NCBI RefSeq assembly: GCF_011742555.1 | Contig: NZ_JAAQQR010000001.1 | Location: forward strand, 496,001 to 560,000 | Direction: 5' to 3' | Length of the DNA stretch: 64,000 bases | Origin: Luteibacter jiangsuensis | GTDB taxonomy: Bacteria; Pseudomonadota; Gammaproteobacteria; Xanthomonadales; Rhodanobacteraceae | Position numbers and translations under genes: made by a program | Shown: piece after piece, positions 56,971 through 64,000 of the stretch | Numbering within the stretch: the stretch's first letter is position 1 | Layout of the letters: the number at the start of each line of letters is the position of its first letter | The notes under the pieces: model-generated | What the model was told of the DNA's origin: nothing | What the model saw: only the letters and a program-made list of their open reading frames with translations | The model's database searches: none

Positions 56971-57734
56971 AACGTCACCTCCTGTGGCAAGTTCCAGTGT
57001 GCTTCGTACAAGGGCCCGAGGAAGGTCAGGCCCTCCGCGGGCGCGGTGGCGCCGGCCACCTCGCGATCGCGGCCTTCGAGCAGTTCGGCCATCCAGGCCA
57101 CGGGGCGTTCGCCACGGCCGATCGGCAGCAACGAGCCCACGATGTTGCGAACCATGTGATGGAGGAAGGCGTTGGCCTCGATCTCCACCACCACGTGGAT
57201 GTCGTCGCGGAACACGCGAATGGAGCGCACGTTGCGCCGTGCGTGCGCCGCCTGGCAGGAAATGGCGCGGAATGCCGAGAAATCGTGCTCGCCGACGATC
57301 GCCTGCGCGGCTTCGTGCATCGCGTCGGCGTCGAGCTGACGGCGTTCCCAGGCGACGAAGCGCGCGTCCAGCGCGGGGCGAACGAAACGCGGCAGGATCC
57401 GGTAGCGATAGCGCCGCGCCCTTGCGGAGAAGCGGGCATGGAAGTCGTCGGCGACGGGCTGGGCCCAGGTGACCGCCACGCTGTGTGGCAGGTTCGAGCA
57501 GGCACCGAGGATCCAGCCGCGCATGTCGCGCACCACGTCGGTGTCGAAATGCACCACCTGGCACCGGCCGTGCACACCGGCATCGGTGCGGCCTGCCGCC
57601 GTCACCTCGATCGGCGCGTGCGCGACGTAACTCAGCGCCTCCTCGAGCGCACCCTGTACGGTCTTCGCATGGCTGAGCCTCTGCCAGCCGAGGAAGTCGG
57701 TGCCGTCGTATTCGACGCCAAGGGCGATGCGCAT
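56967..57734 (-). CDS. truA: tRNA pseudouridine synthase A
   Basis: A 255-residue enzyme making pseudouridine at positions 38-40 of tRNA anticodon arms. The catalytic Asp lies in [18 protein letters not shown], and other motifs are [22 protein letters not shown] and [19 protein letters not shown]. Length fits TruA (about 260-270). It overlaps trpF; truA-trpF is a widespread gammaproteobacterial pairing. Confidence 0.97.
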   Translation of the reverse strand: MRIALGVEYDGTDFLGWQRLSHAKTVQGALEEALSYVAHAPIEVTAAGRTDAGVHGRCQVVHFDTDVVRDMRGWILGACSNLPHSVAVTWAQPVADDFHARFSARARRYRYRILPRFVRPALDARFVAWERRQLDADAMHEAAQAIVGEHDFSAFRAISCQAAHARRNVRSIRVFRDDIHVVVEIEANAFLHHMVRNIVGSLLPIGRGERPVAWMAELLEGRDREVAGATAPAEGLTFLGPLYEAHWNLPQEVTL

Positions 57735-57779
57735 GGGCGGTTCGTGGGGCGGTGGAAACCGTCAAGGTTACCACCGCCC

Positions 57780-57811
57780 GGCCAGTGCCCGGGTCTGCCC
57801 GGGCACTGGCC
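57780..57811. other. Perfect 14-bp hairpin between aqpZ and truA
   Basis: GGCCAGTGCCCGGG, loop TCTG, then the exact inverted arm. No T run follows on either strand, so it is not a standard terminator; it may stabilise the aqpZ 3' end or end transcription with help. It is not of the GTAGGAGC family. Confidence 0.75.
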
Positions 57812-57819
57812 TTCCGCCG

Positions 57820-58530
57820 TTACGGTACGCCGCGGGCGGGCGGGTCGTTCTCGAGCAGCGCCCGGTGGACCCAACCGCCAACGGCACCGCCGAGCAGTGG
57901 CACCACCCAGAACACCCATAGCTGGGCCAGCGCCCAGCCGCCCTGGAACACGGCCACGCCCGTGCTGCGCGCGGGGTTTACCGAGGTGTTGGTGACCGGG
58001 ATGCTGATGAGGTGGATCAGCGTCAGGGCCAGGCCGATCGCAAGCGGCGCGAATCCGACCGGCGCGCGCTTGTGCGTCACTCCGAGGATCACCAGCAGGA
58101 AGAACATGGTCAGCACGAACTCGGCCACCACCGCGGCAAGGAACGAATAGCCGCCCGGCGAGTGCTCGCCGTAACCGTTGGTGGCGAATCCCGCCGTGAC
58201 GTCGAAGCCGGGCTTTCCGCTGGCGATGAGGTAAAGCACCCCACCGGCCACGATCGCGCCGACCACCTGGCTGACGATGTAGGGCAGCACTTCCCTGCCC
58301 GGCATGCGTCCGCCCGTGTAACAGCCGATGGTCACCGCCGGATTGAAATGCGCTCCGGAGATGTTGCCCACGGCATAGGCCATCGTCAGCACGGTGAGGC
58401 CGAAAGCCAGTGAAACGCCGACGAAACCGATGCCGAGGCCCGGAAAGGCCGCAGCCAGCACCGCACTACCGCAACCACCAAGAACAAGCCAGAAAGTGCC
58501 GAAGAACTCCGCAAACAATCGCTGAGACAT
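57820..58530 (-). CDS. aqpZ: Aquaporin Z
   Basis: A 236-residue six-helix water channel with both NPA boxes ([12 protein letters not shown] and [12 protein letters not shown]). The selectivity filter fits AqpZ rather than a glycerol channel: His in [11 protein letters not shown] and the Arg after the second NPA are present. Size matches (231 in E. coli). It lies between fimV and truA on the minus strand. Confidence 0.93.
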   Translation of the reverse strand: MSQRLFAEFFGTFWLVLGGCGSAVLAAAFPGLGIGFVGVSLAFGLTVLTMAYAVGNISGAHFNPAVTIGCYTGGRMPGREVLPYIVSQVVGAIVAGGVLYLIASGKPGFDVTAGFATNGYGEHSPGGYSFLAAVVAEFVLTMFFLLVILGVTHKRAPVGFAPLAIGLALTLIHLISIPVTNTSVNPARSTGVAVFQGGWALAQLWVFWVVPLLGGAVGGWVHRALLENDPPARGVP

Positions 58531-58565
58531 CTCACACTCCTTGCGCGTTGGGAAGCGTTACGGCG

Positions 58566-61037
58566 TCAGGCGATGTCGTCGAGGATCCGCCTTGCCGTGT
58601 CTTTTTGCATCTGCGAGCCCTCGGCCAGCACCTCGTCGAGCATCAGGCGAGCGCCCTCGGCGTCACCCATGTCGAGGTAGGCCCGGGCGAGGTCGAGCTT
58701 GGTGTCGACCGGGTCGTCGCTGAAGCTCTCAGGGTTGTGGTCCGCGATAGGTTCCTCGTCCGGGAATGTCGGCTCGTCGAAGCGAGGCAGCTCGGTCGGC
58801 GACGTGGCCGCCACATCGTGTTCCTCCTCGAAGGCCCAGGTGGAGCGCTCTTCGGTCGCCTCGTGCTTCTCCCCGTGGAGGATGTCGCCGAAGCTCGCCT
58901 GCGGCGCTTCGGACGGCGTTTCGAGGTAGGGCGATTCGGGGGCGTCGACGTCGAACACGTCGGGTGCGTTCGGGCGTCGGTCCGCCTCGGCGCGCTGCAC
59001 CGGTGTCAGATCGAAATTGAAGTGGTATTCGCTGTGCTTCTGCGGCGTCGGAGCCTGGTTGCGCGCCTCTTCCTCGGGCCCGGTGACGTAGTTGCCGAGA
59101 TCGAATTCCTCCAGGGCCGCGGCCGTGTCGGCATGCGAGCCGGCGAGCGAGCCATCGTGCTCGTACGGCTCGTCGATCTCGTCGACCGGCGTACCGCCGA
59201 AGAGCGGATGGGTCGGGGCGAGGTCTTCGCCCATCATCACCACCTCGCGCCACTCCGGCTGGTCCGGATCGGCCACGTGGGCAAACATCGCTTCGGCGGC
59301 GGCTTCGAAATGGTCGACGTCGCGACGGCCGTAATACAGGCTCACCAGTTCGAGGTGGAGGCCGATGTCGTCGGGATGCTCGGCCAGCGCGTCGAGGATC
59401 TCGCGCTGGTCCTGGTCGATCGCGTCGCCCGGCTGGCCGAAATCGAACGCCGGCTCCTCGCCGAAGCGGTCGGCGAGCGAGCCCGCGGCGACAGGTGCCG
59501 CCGCCTTCGGCTTCTTACGCCCGAACACGGCGGCCACGAGCAGCAGGAGGATGACGATTGCGCCACCGCCCCATGCCCACGGCTGCATGTACCAGGGATC
59601 TTCTTCGACCGGCTTCGGCACCACGACCGCCGGCTTGGCGGCCGGCTTCGCGGCAGGCTTCGACGCGGGCGGCGGAACAGCCGCCGCTGCGGGCTCCTTC
59701 AGCGGCGCGGTGGTCACCGTCGAACCCGCCGCCGGTGCGGGCGTTGCAGCCACGGCGGTCGACGGCGCGGAAGCCGCCGTGCCCGCCTTCGCAGGGGCGC
59801 TGGCCGCCGGGACGGCAGGGGCCGCCGCCGGGGCGCCCGGTGCGGCCGCCGGCGCATTCGCCGCAGCCGTGCCGCCACTCTTCTGCGCTTCGGCCAGCTT
59901 CCGCTGGAGCTCGGCGATTTCGGAATCCTTGAGGCTCAGCAGGCGCTGGTTCTTCGAGTTGATGTCCTCGAGCTCGCCGATACGCGACTTGAGTTCGGCA
60001 CCCTGCTGCTTCAGCGAAGCCACGTTTTCCTGCGAGGTGGCCAGCTCCTGGCGCAATCCCGCGACCTGTGCGTCGCCCGTGCCACCCTTGCTGCCGGCAC
60101 GGGTGGAGGCGGCGTCGCCGCCCTCCTTCGAGGGCACGATGGCCAGACGATCGCTGGCGGACTGCCTCGGCTTGGCTTCGCCCTGCCCGGCGCTGGTGGA
60201 CGCCTCGTCGGCGACGACCGAGGGCGCGCGGGCGGTACCGGCGCGCCAGCTTTCGTTCTGGCGCCGGACTTCGGCCAGTGCTTCGTTGCTGGACTGCGCC
60301 TGCACCTCGTCGGCCGAGGGGATGCGGAGGATCGCACCCGTCTTCAGGGCGTTCATGTTGTCGCGGTAGAAGGCGTCGGGGTTGGCCTTCTGCAGCGCCA
60401 CGAGCATCTGGTTCATGTCCGCGCCGCCGGCATGGTCGCGGGCGATCGAGGAAAGCGTCTGCCCACGCTGCACCGGTCCATACGTGCCGCCGGCGGACGC
60501 CGCGGCGGGCCGTGCGGCTGGCTGGGTGCGCGCAGGCCGGGCGGCGGCATGGGCGGGCACACGCGCCGGGACCTCGCTGGTCCTGGACGGGGCGGCGGCT
60601 GGCGCCTGCGACGGTGCGGCCGAAGCGGCCGCGGCGTTCAGCGGCGTGCCCGGCGGGTCGAGCAGCATGGTGACTTCGCGAATGGCCTTGTTACCGCCCG
60701 ACGACACTTCGACGAGGAAATCGAGGTACGTGTCGCGCACCGGAGCGGCACTGGTGACGCGTATCACGGGGACGCCCGCGGCATTCTTCGCCACGGCAAA
60801 GTTCAACGACACGGGCAGGCCGGCGCGGTTGAGCCCGGCGCGCGTGAACGCCTCCTCGGACGCGAGAGCCACGTGGACGTTGTCGAGATTGCCCGACACC
60901 CCGCTCAGCGGGATCTCCGCCACGAGCGGCTGGTCCATCGTGGAATGGAGCTGGACCGGCCCCAGGTTCTGGGCCAGTGCCTGGCTGCCCCAGGAGACCA
61001 GCGCCAGCATGATCGAAAGCTTCAACGTACGGTTCAT
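58566..61037 (-). CDS. fimV: FimV/HubP-type pole-organising protein
   Basis: An 823-residue protein. A signal peptide (MNRTLKLSIMLALVSWGSQA) and FimV N-domain precede a LysM domain (YGPVQRGQTLSSIARD, near residues 190-245) that binds peptidoglycan. A coiled coil, Ala/Pro-rich linker, one membrane segment (AWGGGAIVILLLLVAAVF, about residue 490) and an acidic cytoplasmic region follow, ending in the conserved FimV TPR-like domain (KLDLARAYLDMGDAEGARLML). Such proteins organise type IV pili and polar machinery. The ATG at 61035-61037 has GGGGGAAAG upstream. Order asd-fimV-truA matches Pseudomonas. Confidence 0.93.
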   Translation of the reverse strand: MNRTLKLSIMLALVSWGSQALAQNLGPVQLHSTMDQPLVAEIPLSGVSGNLDNVHVALASEEAFTRAGLNRAGLPVSLNFAVAKNAAGVPVIRVTSAAPVRDTYLDFLVEVSSGGNKAIREVTMLLDPPGTPLNAAAASAAPSQAPAAAPSRTSEVPARVPAHAAARPARTQPAARPAAASAGGTYGPVQRGQTLSSIARDHAGGADMNQMLVALQKANPDAFYRDNMNALKTGAILRIPSADEVQAQSSNEALAEVRRQNESWRAGTARAPSVVADEASTSAGQGEAKPRQSASDRLAIVPSKEGGDAASTRAGSKGGTGDAQVAGLRQELATSQENVASLKQQGAELKSRIGELEDINSKNQRLLSLKDSEIAELQRKLAEAQKSGGTAAANAPAAAPGAPAAAPAVPAASAPAKAGTAASAPSTAVAATPAPAAGSTVTTAPLKEPAAAAVPPPASKPAAKPAAKPAVVVPKPVEEDPWYMQPWAWGGGAIVILLLLVAAVFGRKKPKAAAPVAAGSLADRFGEEPAFDFGQPGDAIDQDQREILDALAEHPDDIGLHLELVSLYYGRRDVDHFEAAAEAMFAHVADPDQPEWREVVMMGEDLAPTHPLFGGTPVDEIDEPYEHDGSLAGSHADTAAALEEFDLGNYVTGPEEEARNQAPTPQKHSEYHFNFDLTPVQRAEADRRPNAPDVFDVDAPESPYLETPSEAPQASFGDILHGEKHEATEERSTWAFEEEHDVAATSPTELPRFDEPTFPDEEPIADHNPESFSDDPVDTKLDLARAYLDMGDAEGARLMLDEVLAEGSQMQKDTARRILDDIA

Positions 61038-61206
61038 CACTTTCCCCCGAACAAAACCCATGCCGACGGCTCGCCTCTTTCGGGCGTTCGGCCGCGAAGG
61101 CGCCACTGTAGTGCACCCCAGCAACAACTAACAATAGCGGGTACGGCTAGTTACGCGACAACGTTGAGGCGTTCGCGAGACTCGTACACGCTTCCCATAC
61201 AGTGCC
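61038..61206 (-). promoter_or_regulatory. fimV upstream region
   Basis: A 169-base gap between the coiled-coil gene and fimV. On the minus strand TTGTCG and TATTGT are 19 bases apart (near 61133-61165), only a weak promoter candidate. No other element is evident. Confidence 0.3.
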
Positions 61207-61482
61207 CTACTTCCCCTGACTGGCCTCCAGCTGACGGCGCAGTTCCGCGATCTTCCGGTCGCGCTCCTCGATGTCGCGACTGGTGGCCTGCGAGGTGGAT
61301 TCGAGCGAGTCCACCTGCTTCCGGAGTTGCTCCACCCGGGTGCCTTCGTTCTTCTCATGAGCACGAAGCCTCTCCAGCTTCGCCTGCTCGGCCGCGGGCG
61401 ACGAGGTCGCCTGCGGCCGTTCGCCCGCCGCCGCGAGCGGCGCGCAGGCAAGCAGCACCCAGGCGGCGACGCGGCAACGCAT
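61207..61482 (-). CDS. Small secreted coiled-coil protein
   Basis: A 91-residue protein with a signal peptide (MRCRVAAWVLLACAPLAAAG) and then a coiled coil (QAKLERLRAHEKN to KIAELRRQLEAS). No known domain. The ATG at 61480-61482 overlaps the asd stop by one base (TGATG), so it is co-translated with asd. It sits just before fimV, whose own region also has coiled coils, but a shared role is only a guess. Confidence 0.7.
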   Translation of the reverse strand: MRCRVAAWVLLACAPLAAAGERPQATSSPAAEQAKLERLRAHEKNEGTRVEQLRKQVDSLESTSQATSRDIEERDRKIAELRRQLEASQGK

Positions 61483-62510
61483 CAGAGGTAGTCCTCGACC
61501 AGAATCTCGGCGATCTGCACCGCATTGAGCGCCGCGCCCTTGCGGATGTTGTCGGCGACAATCCACAGGTCGAGGCCACGTTCGTGCGAGATGTCCTCGC
61601 GAATACGGCCCACGAACACCGGGTCCTTGCCGGCCGCGTCGCCCACGGGCGTGGGATACCCCCCCGCCTTGCGCTCGTCCTGCACCACGACGCCCGGCGC
61701 TTCCTCGAGGAGTTCCCTGGCGCGCTCCGCGGTGATCTTGTCGCGGGTTTCGATGTGCACCGCCTCGGCGTGTCCATAGAAGACGGGCACGCGAACCGCG
61801 GTCGGGTTCACCTGGATGGAAGGATCCTCGAGGATCTTCCGGGTTTCCCAGACCATCTTCATTTCTTCCTTGGTGTAGCCGTTCGCCTGGAATTCGTCGA
61901 TGTGCGGGATCACGTTGAAGGCGATCTGCTTCGGAAACTTCGCGGTTTCGACATCCTGGAAGTTCAGCATCTGGGCCGTCTGCTTGCCCAGTTCCTCCAT
62001 GCCGCTACGGCCAGCGCCCGACACCGACTGGTAGGTGGCCACGTTGATGCGCTCGATCCCGGCCTCGCGATGGATGGGCGCCAGGGCTACGAGCATCTGC
62101 ATCGTGGAGCAGTTCGGGTTGGCGATGATGCCGCGCACGGTGTAATCGGCGATGGCATGCGGATTCACCTCGGAGACGACCAGCGGAATGTCGTCCTGGT
62201 AGCGGAACTCGGAGGTGTTGTCGATCACCACCGCGCCGGCGGCGGCCGCCCGGGGGGCGTGCTCACGACTCACCGACCCGCCCGCGGAGAAAAAGGCGAT
62301 GTCGACGCCGGCGAAGTCGTATTTGGCGAGGTCCTGGACGATGCAAGGTTTCCCGTTGAAGTCGACCGTACCGCCCGCCGAGCGCTCGCTCGCCAGGGGC
62401 ACCAGTTCGCTGATCGGGAAATCCCGTTCGGCGAGGATCGACAGGAGGGTTTCGCCGACCGCGCCGGTCGCGCCCACCATGGCCACCTTGTAACTCGTCT
62501 TCTTGCTCAT
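61482..62510 (-). CDS. asd: Aspartate-semialdehyde dehydrogenase
   Basis: A 342-residue enzyme reducing aspartyl phosphate to the semialdehyde, the branch point for lysine, methionine, threonine and diaminopimelate. It has VAMVGATGAVGETLLSIL for NADP, the catalytic Cys in IIANPNCSTMQMLVAL and FNVIPHIDEF. The next gene overlaps its stop by one base. It lies 11 bases after the dehydrogenase gene. Confidence 0.96.
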   Translation of the reverse strand: MSKKTSYKVAMVGATGAVGETLLSILAERDFPISELVPLASERSAGGTVDFNGKPCIVQDLAKYDFAGVDIAFFSAGGSVSREHAPRAAAAGAVVIDNTSEFRYQDDIPLVVSEVNPHAIADYTVRGIIANPNCSTMQMLVALAPIHREAGIERINVATYQSVSGAGRSGMEELGKQTAQMLNFQDVETAKFPKQIAFNVIPHIDEFQANGYTKEEMKMVWETRKILEDPSIQVNPTAVRVPVFYGHAEAVHIETRDKITAERARELLEEAPGVVVQDERKAGGYPTPVGDAAGKDPVFVGRIREDISHERGLDLWIVADNIRKGAALNAVQIAEILVEDYL

Positions 62511-62521
62511 GCTTCGCTTCG

Positions 62522-63541
62522 TCAGGCGTTGGGAATAAGAGGCCGGCTGGCGTCGGCCAGCACACCCGGGTTGAGGATCGAGGGTGGCCGGCCGGCGTGA
62601 GGACCATGCCCGAACGCCGCCAGCACATTGTCCACAGCCAGCGCCGCCATATCGCGACGTGTGTCGCGGCTTGCGCTGGCGATGTGCGGACTCAGCACGA
62701 TATTTTCGAGATGCAGCAGGCCGGGATGCACCGACGGCTCGCCCTCGAACACGTCAAGGGCGGCCGAGGCGATGGTGCCGTCCGCCAGGGCCCTTGCCAG
62801 GGCCGCGTCGTCGACGATGCCGCCCCGCGCGATGTTTACCAGGGTGGCCGTCGGCTTCATGGCCGCCAGTTCCGCCGCACCGATGGCGTGCCGGGTCTGC
62901 GGTGTGAACGGCAGCACCAGCACGAGGTGGTCGGACTCCGCGAGCAAGGTGGCTTTGTCGACATACGTGGCACCGCAGTCCAGCTCCAGCCCGGGCTCCA
63001 GCCGCGATCGGTTGTGGTAGATCACCCGGCTGCGAAAACCGGCGGCGCGGCGCGCGATCGCCTGGCCGATGCGGCCCATGCCAAGGATGCCCAAGGTCTT
63101 GCCATGAACGTCGGCGCCCAGCCAGCCATCGAAGCGGAATCCCTGCCAATGCCCCTGGCGCAGCCAGCGCTCGGCCTCGCCCACCCGGCGGGCCGCCGCG
63201 AGCAGGAGGGCCCAGGCATAGTCCGCCACGGTTTCGGTGAGCACGTCCGGCGTGTTCGAGGCACCGATGCCCGCCGCGGTCAGGGCGTCGAGGTCGAGGT
63301 TGTTGTACCCCACGCCCAAGTTGGCGACGAAGCGCAGGCGTGGCGCGGCCGCGATCGTCTGCGCGTCGATCCGCTCGGCAAGGCCGACGATCGCGGCATC
63401 GGCGTCTGCCAGGCGGGCCGCCCTGTCGGCCGGCGTGAACGCGTGCTCATCGCTTTCGGCCCGCACCTCGAAGTGAGGACGCAGGCGGTCGACGATGTCC
63501 GGAAAGATCGGACGTGACACCCAGACCTTCGGTTTGTTCAT
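62522..63541 (-). CDS. D-2-hydroxyacid dehydrogenase (glyoxylate/hydroxypyruvate or 2-ketogluconate reductase type)
   Basis: A 339-residue NAD(P)-dependent dehydrogenase. The nucleotide motif is KTLGILGMGRIGQAIARRA, and the catalytic triad is Arg in VNIARGGIVDD, Glu in LDVFEGEPSVHP and His in VLSPHIASASRDT. The GMGRIG with following Arg is seen in GhrB-like reductases, though pdxB occupies a similar place in E. coli. The ATG at 63539-63541 gives MNKPKVWVSRPI. It lies 4 bases after aroC. Confidence 0.88.
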   Translation of the reverse strand: MNKPKVWVSRPIFPDIVDRLRPHFEVRAESDEHAFTPADRAARLADADAAIVGLAERIDAQTIAAAPRLRFVANLGVGYNNLDLDALTAAGIGASNTPDVLTETVADYAWALLLAAARRVGEAERWLRQGHWQGFRFDGWLGADVHGKTLGILGMGRIGQAIARRAAGFRSRVIYHNRSRLEPGLELDCGATYVDKATLLAESDHLVLVLPFTPQTRHAIGAAELAAMKPTATLVNIARGGIVDDAALARALADGTIASAALDVFEGEPSVHPGLLHLENIVLSPHIASASRDTRRDMAALAVDNVLAAFGHGPHAGRPPSILNPGVLADASRPLIPNA

Positions 63542-63545
63542 GGCG

Positions 63546-64000
63546 TCAGCCTTCGAAGGTTCCCGGGATGCGCGGCGGCACCACGCCCACGTCACCGCAC
63601 TGCGCGCGGTGACGCAGTGCCTGGTCCATGAGTACGAGCGCCATCATCGCCTCGGCGATGGGAACGGCGCGGATGCCGACGCAAGGGTCGTGCCGTCCCT
63701 TGGTCACCACCTCGGTGGGCTCGCCGGCCCGGTCGATGCTGCGGCCGGGAACGAGAATGCTGGAAGTGGGCTTGAACGCCATCGATACCACCACGGGCTG
63801 CCCCGAGGCGATGCCGCCGAGGATGCCGCCGGCGTGATTGGAGAGGAAACCCGCCACGGTCATTTCGTCGCGATGTTGCGTGCCGCGCTGGGCAACGGCA
63901 GCGAACCCGTCGCCGATCTCCACGCCTTTCACCGCGTTGATCGACATCATCGCCGCCGCCAGTTCGCCGTCCAGCTTGCCGTAGATGGGCTCACCCCACC
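63546..64000 (-). CDS. aroC: Chorismate synthase, C-terminal part (5' end outside window)
   Basis: The last ~150 residues of chorismate synthase, the FMN-dependent final step of the shikimate pathway. Signature segments are [54 protein letters not shown] and [18 protein letters not shown]. The gene enters from the right edge; an internal Met is not the start. Confidence 0.97.
   Translation of the reverse strand, partial: WGEPIYGKLDGELAAAMMSINAVKGVEIGDGFAAVAQRGTQHRDEMTVAGFLSNHAGGILGGIASGQPVVVSMAFKPTSSILVPGRSIDRAGEPTEVVTKGRHDPCVGIRAVPIAEAMMALVLMDQALRHRAQCGDVGVVPPRIPGTFEG

Noticed and set aside
56967-57819. A trp-type attenuator ahead of trpF
   Set aside because: trpF overlaps truA, and no Trp-rich leader ORF or terminator lies upstream.

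Overview
This window comes from a high-GC gammaproteobacterium. Gene order and protein flavour point to the Xanthomonadales/Lysobacterales, most likely a Rhodanobacteraceae member (Luteibacter- or Dyella-like). Pointers are the order cmk-rpsA-ihfB-lapA-lapB, asd-fimV-truA-trpF-trpB-trpA-accD, a THX-type small ribosomal protein, a GlgE/TreS-Mak glucan operon in a gammaproteobacterium, and many short GTAGGAGC- or GTGGGAGC-type palindromic repeats. The genus call is inference. I see no rRNA, tRNA, CRISPR array, prophage, insertion sequence or integrase; this is densely packed chromosomal backbone.

Layout. 1-5270 (minus strand): translation and envelope genes, cmk, rpsA, ihfB, lapA, lapB and a WecA/MraY-type glycosyltransferase. 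5370-22706 (minus): a seven-gene operon glgE, treS-mak, glgB, glgX, treZ, malQ, treY with almost no spacers. It joins the GlgE route (trehalose to maltose to maltose-1-phosphate to alpha-glucan) with the reverse TreY-TreZ route (glucan to trehalose). 22949-28093 (minus): a PaiB-like flavoprotein, zipA and smc. 28094-29074: a gene-free stretch made of nested inverted repeats. 29075-34986 (minus): bolA-like, yciI-like, a lipoprotein, lysS, prfB with its programmed +1 frameshift, and asnB. 35194-40842: divergent histidine-degradation genes, hutF to the left and GNAT/nitrilase-clcA-hutI to the right. 40938-45201 (plus): three poorly characterised genes. 45266-49603: THX, then a zinc cluster (CDF exporter, MerC-domain protein, a Zur-box candidate, a ZnuD-like receptor and Zur). 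49644-53409: a small membrane protein, gltX, a GT4 glycosyltransferase and a PAP2 phosphatase. 53416-64000 (minus): accD, trpA, trpB, trpF, truA, aqpZ, fimV, a coiled-coil protein, asd, a D-2-hydroxyacid dehydrogenase and the end of aroC.

The most striking signal is in the asnB leader (34987-35193). A 23-codon ORF with six Asn codons within eleven positions is followed by a perfect GC stem with a T6 tract, just before the asnB ribosome-binding site. Its last codons can pair with the 5' arm of that terminator. This is the layout of a ribosome-mediated transcription attenuator that would sense charged tRNA-Asn, a regulator I do not know to be described for asparagine synthetase.

Other points of note are a GlgE with a catalytically dead N-terminal copy of its own barrel; three genes (treY, bolA-like, asnB) whose TAG stop is supplied by the edge of a dispersed repeat; and a Zur-box-like palindrome between the divergent ZnuD-like and MerC/CDF genes.
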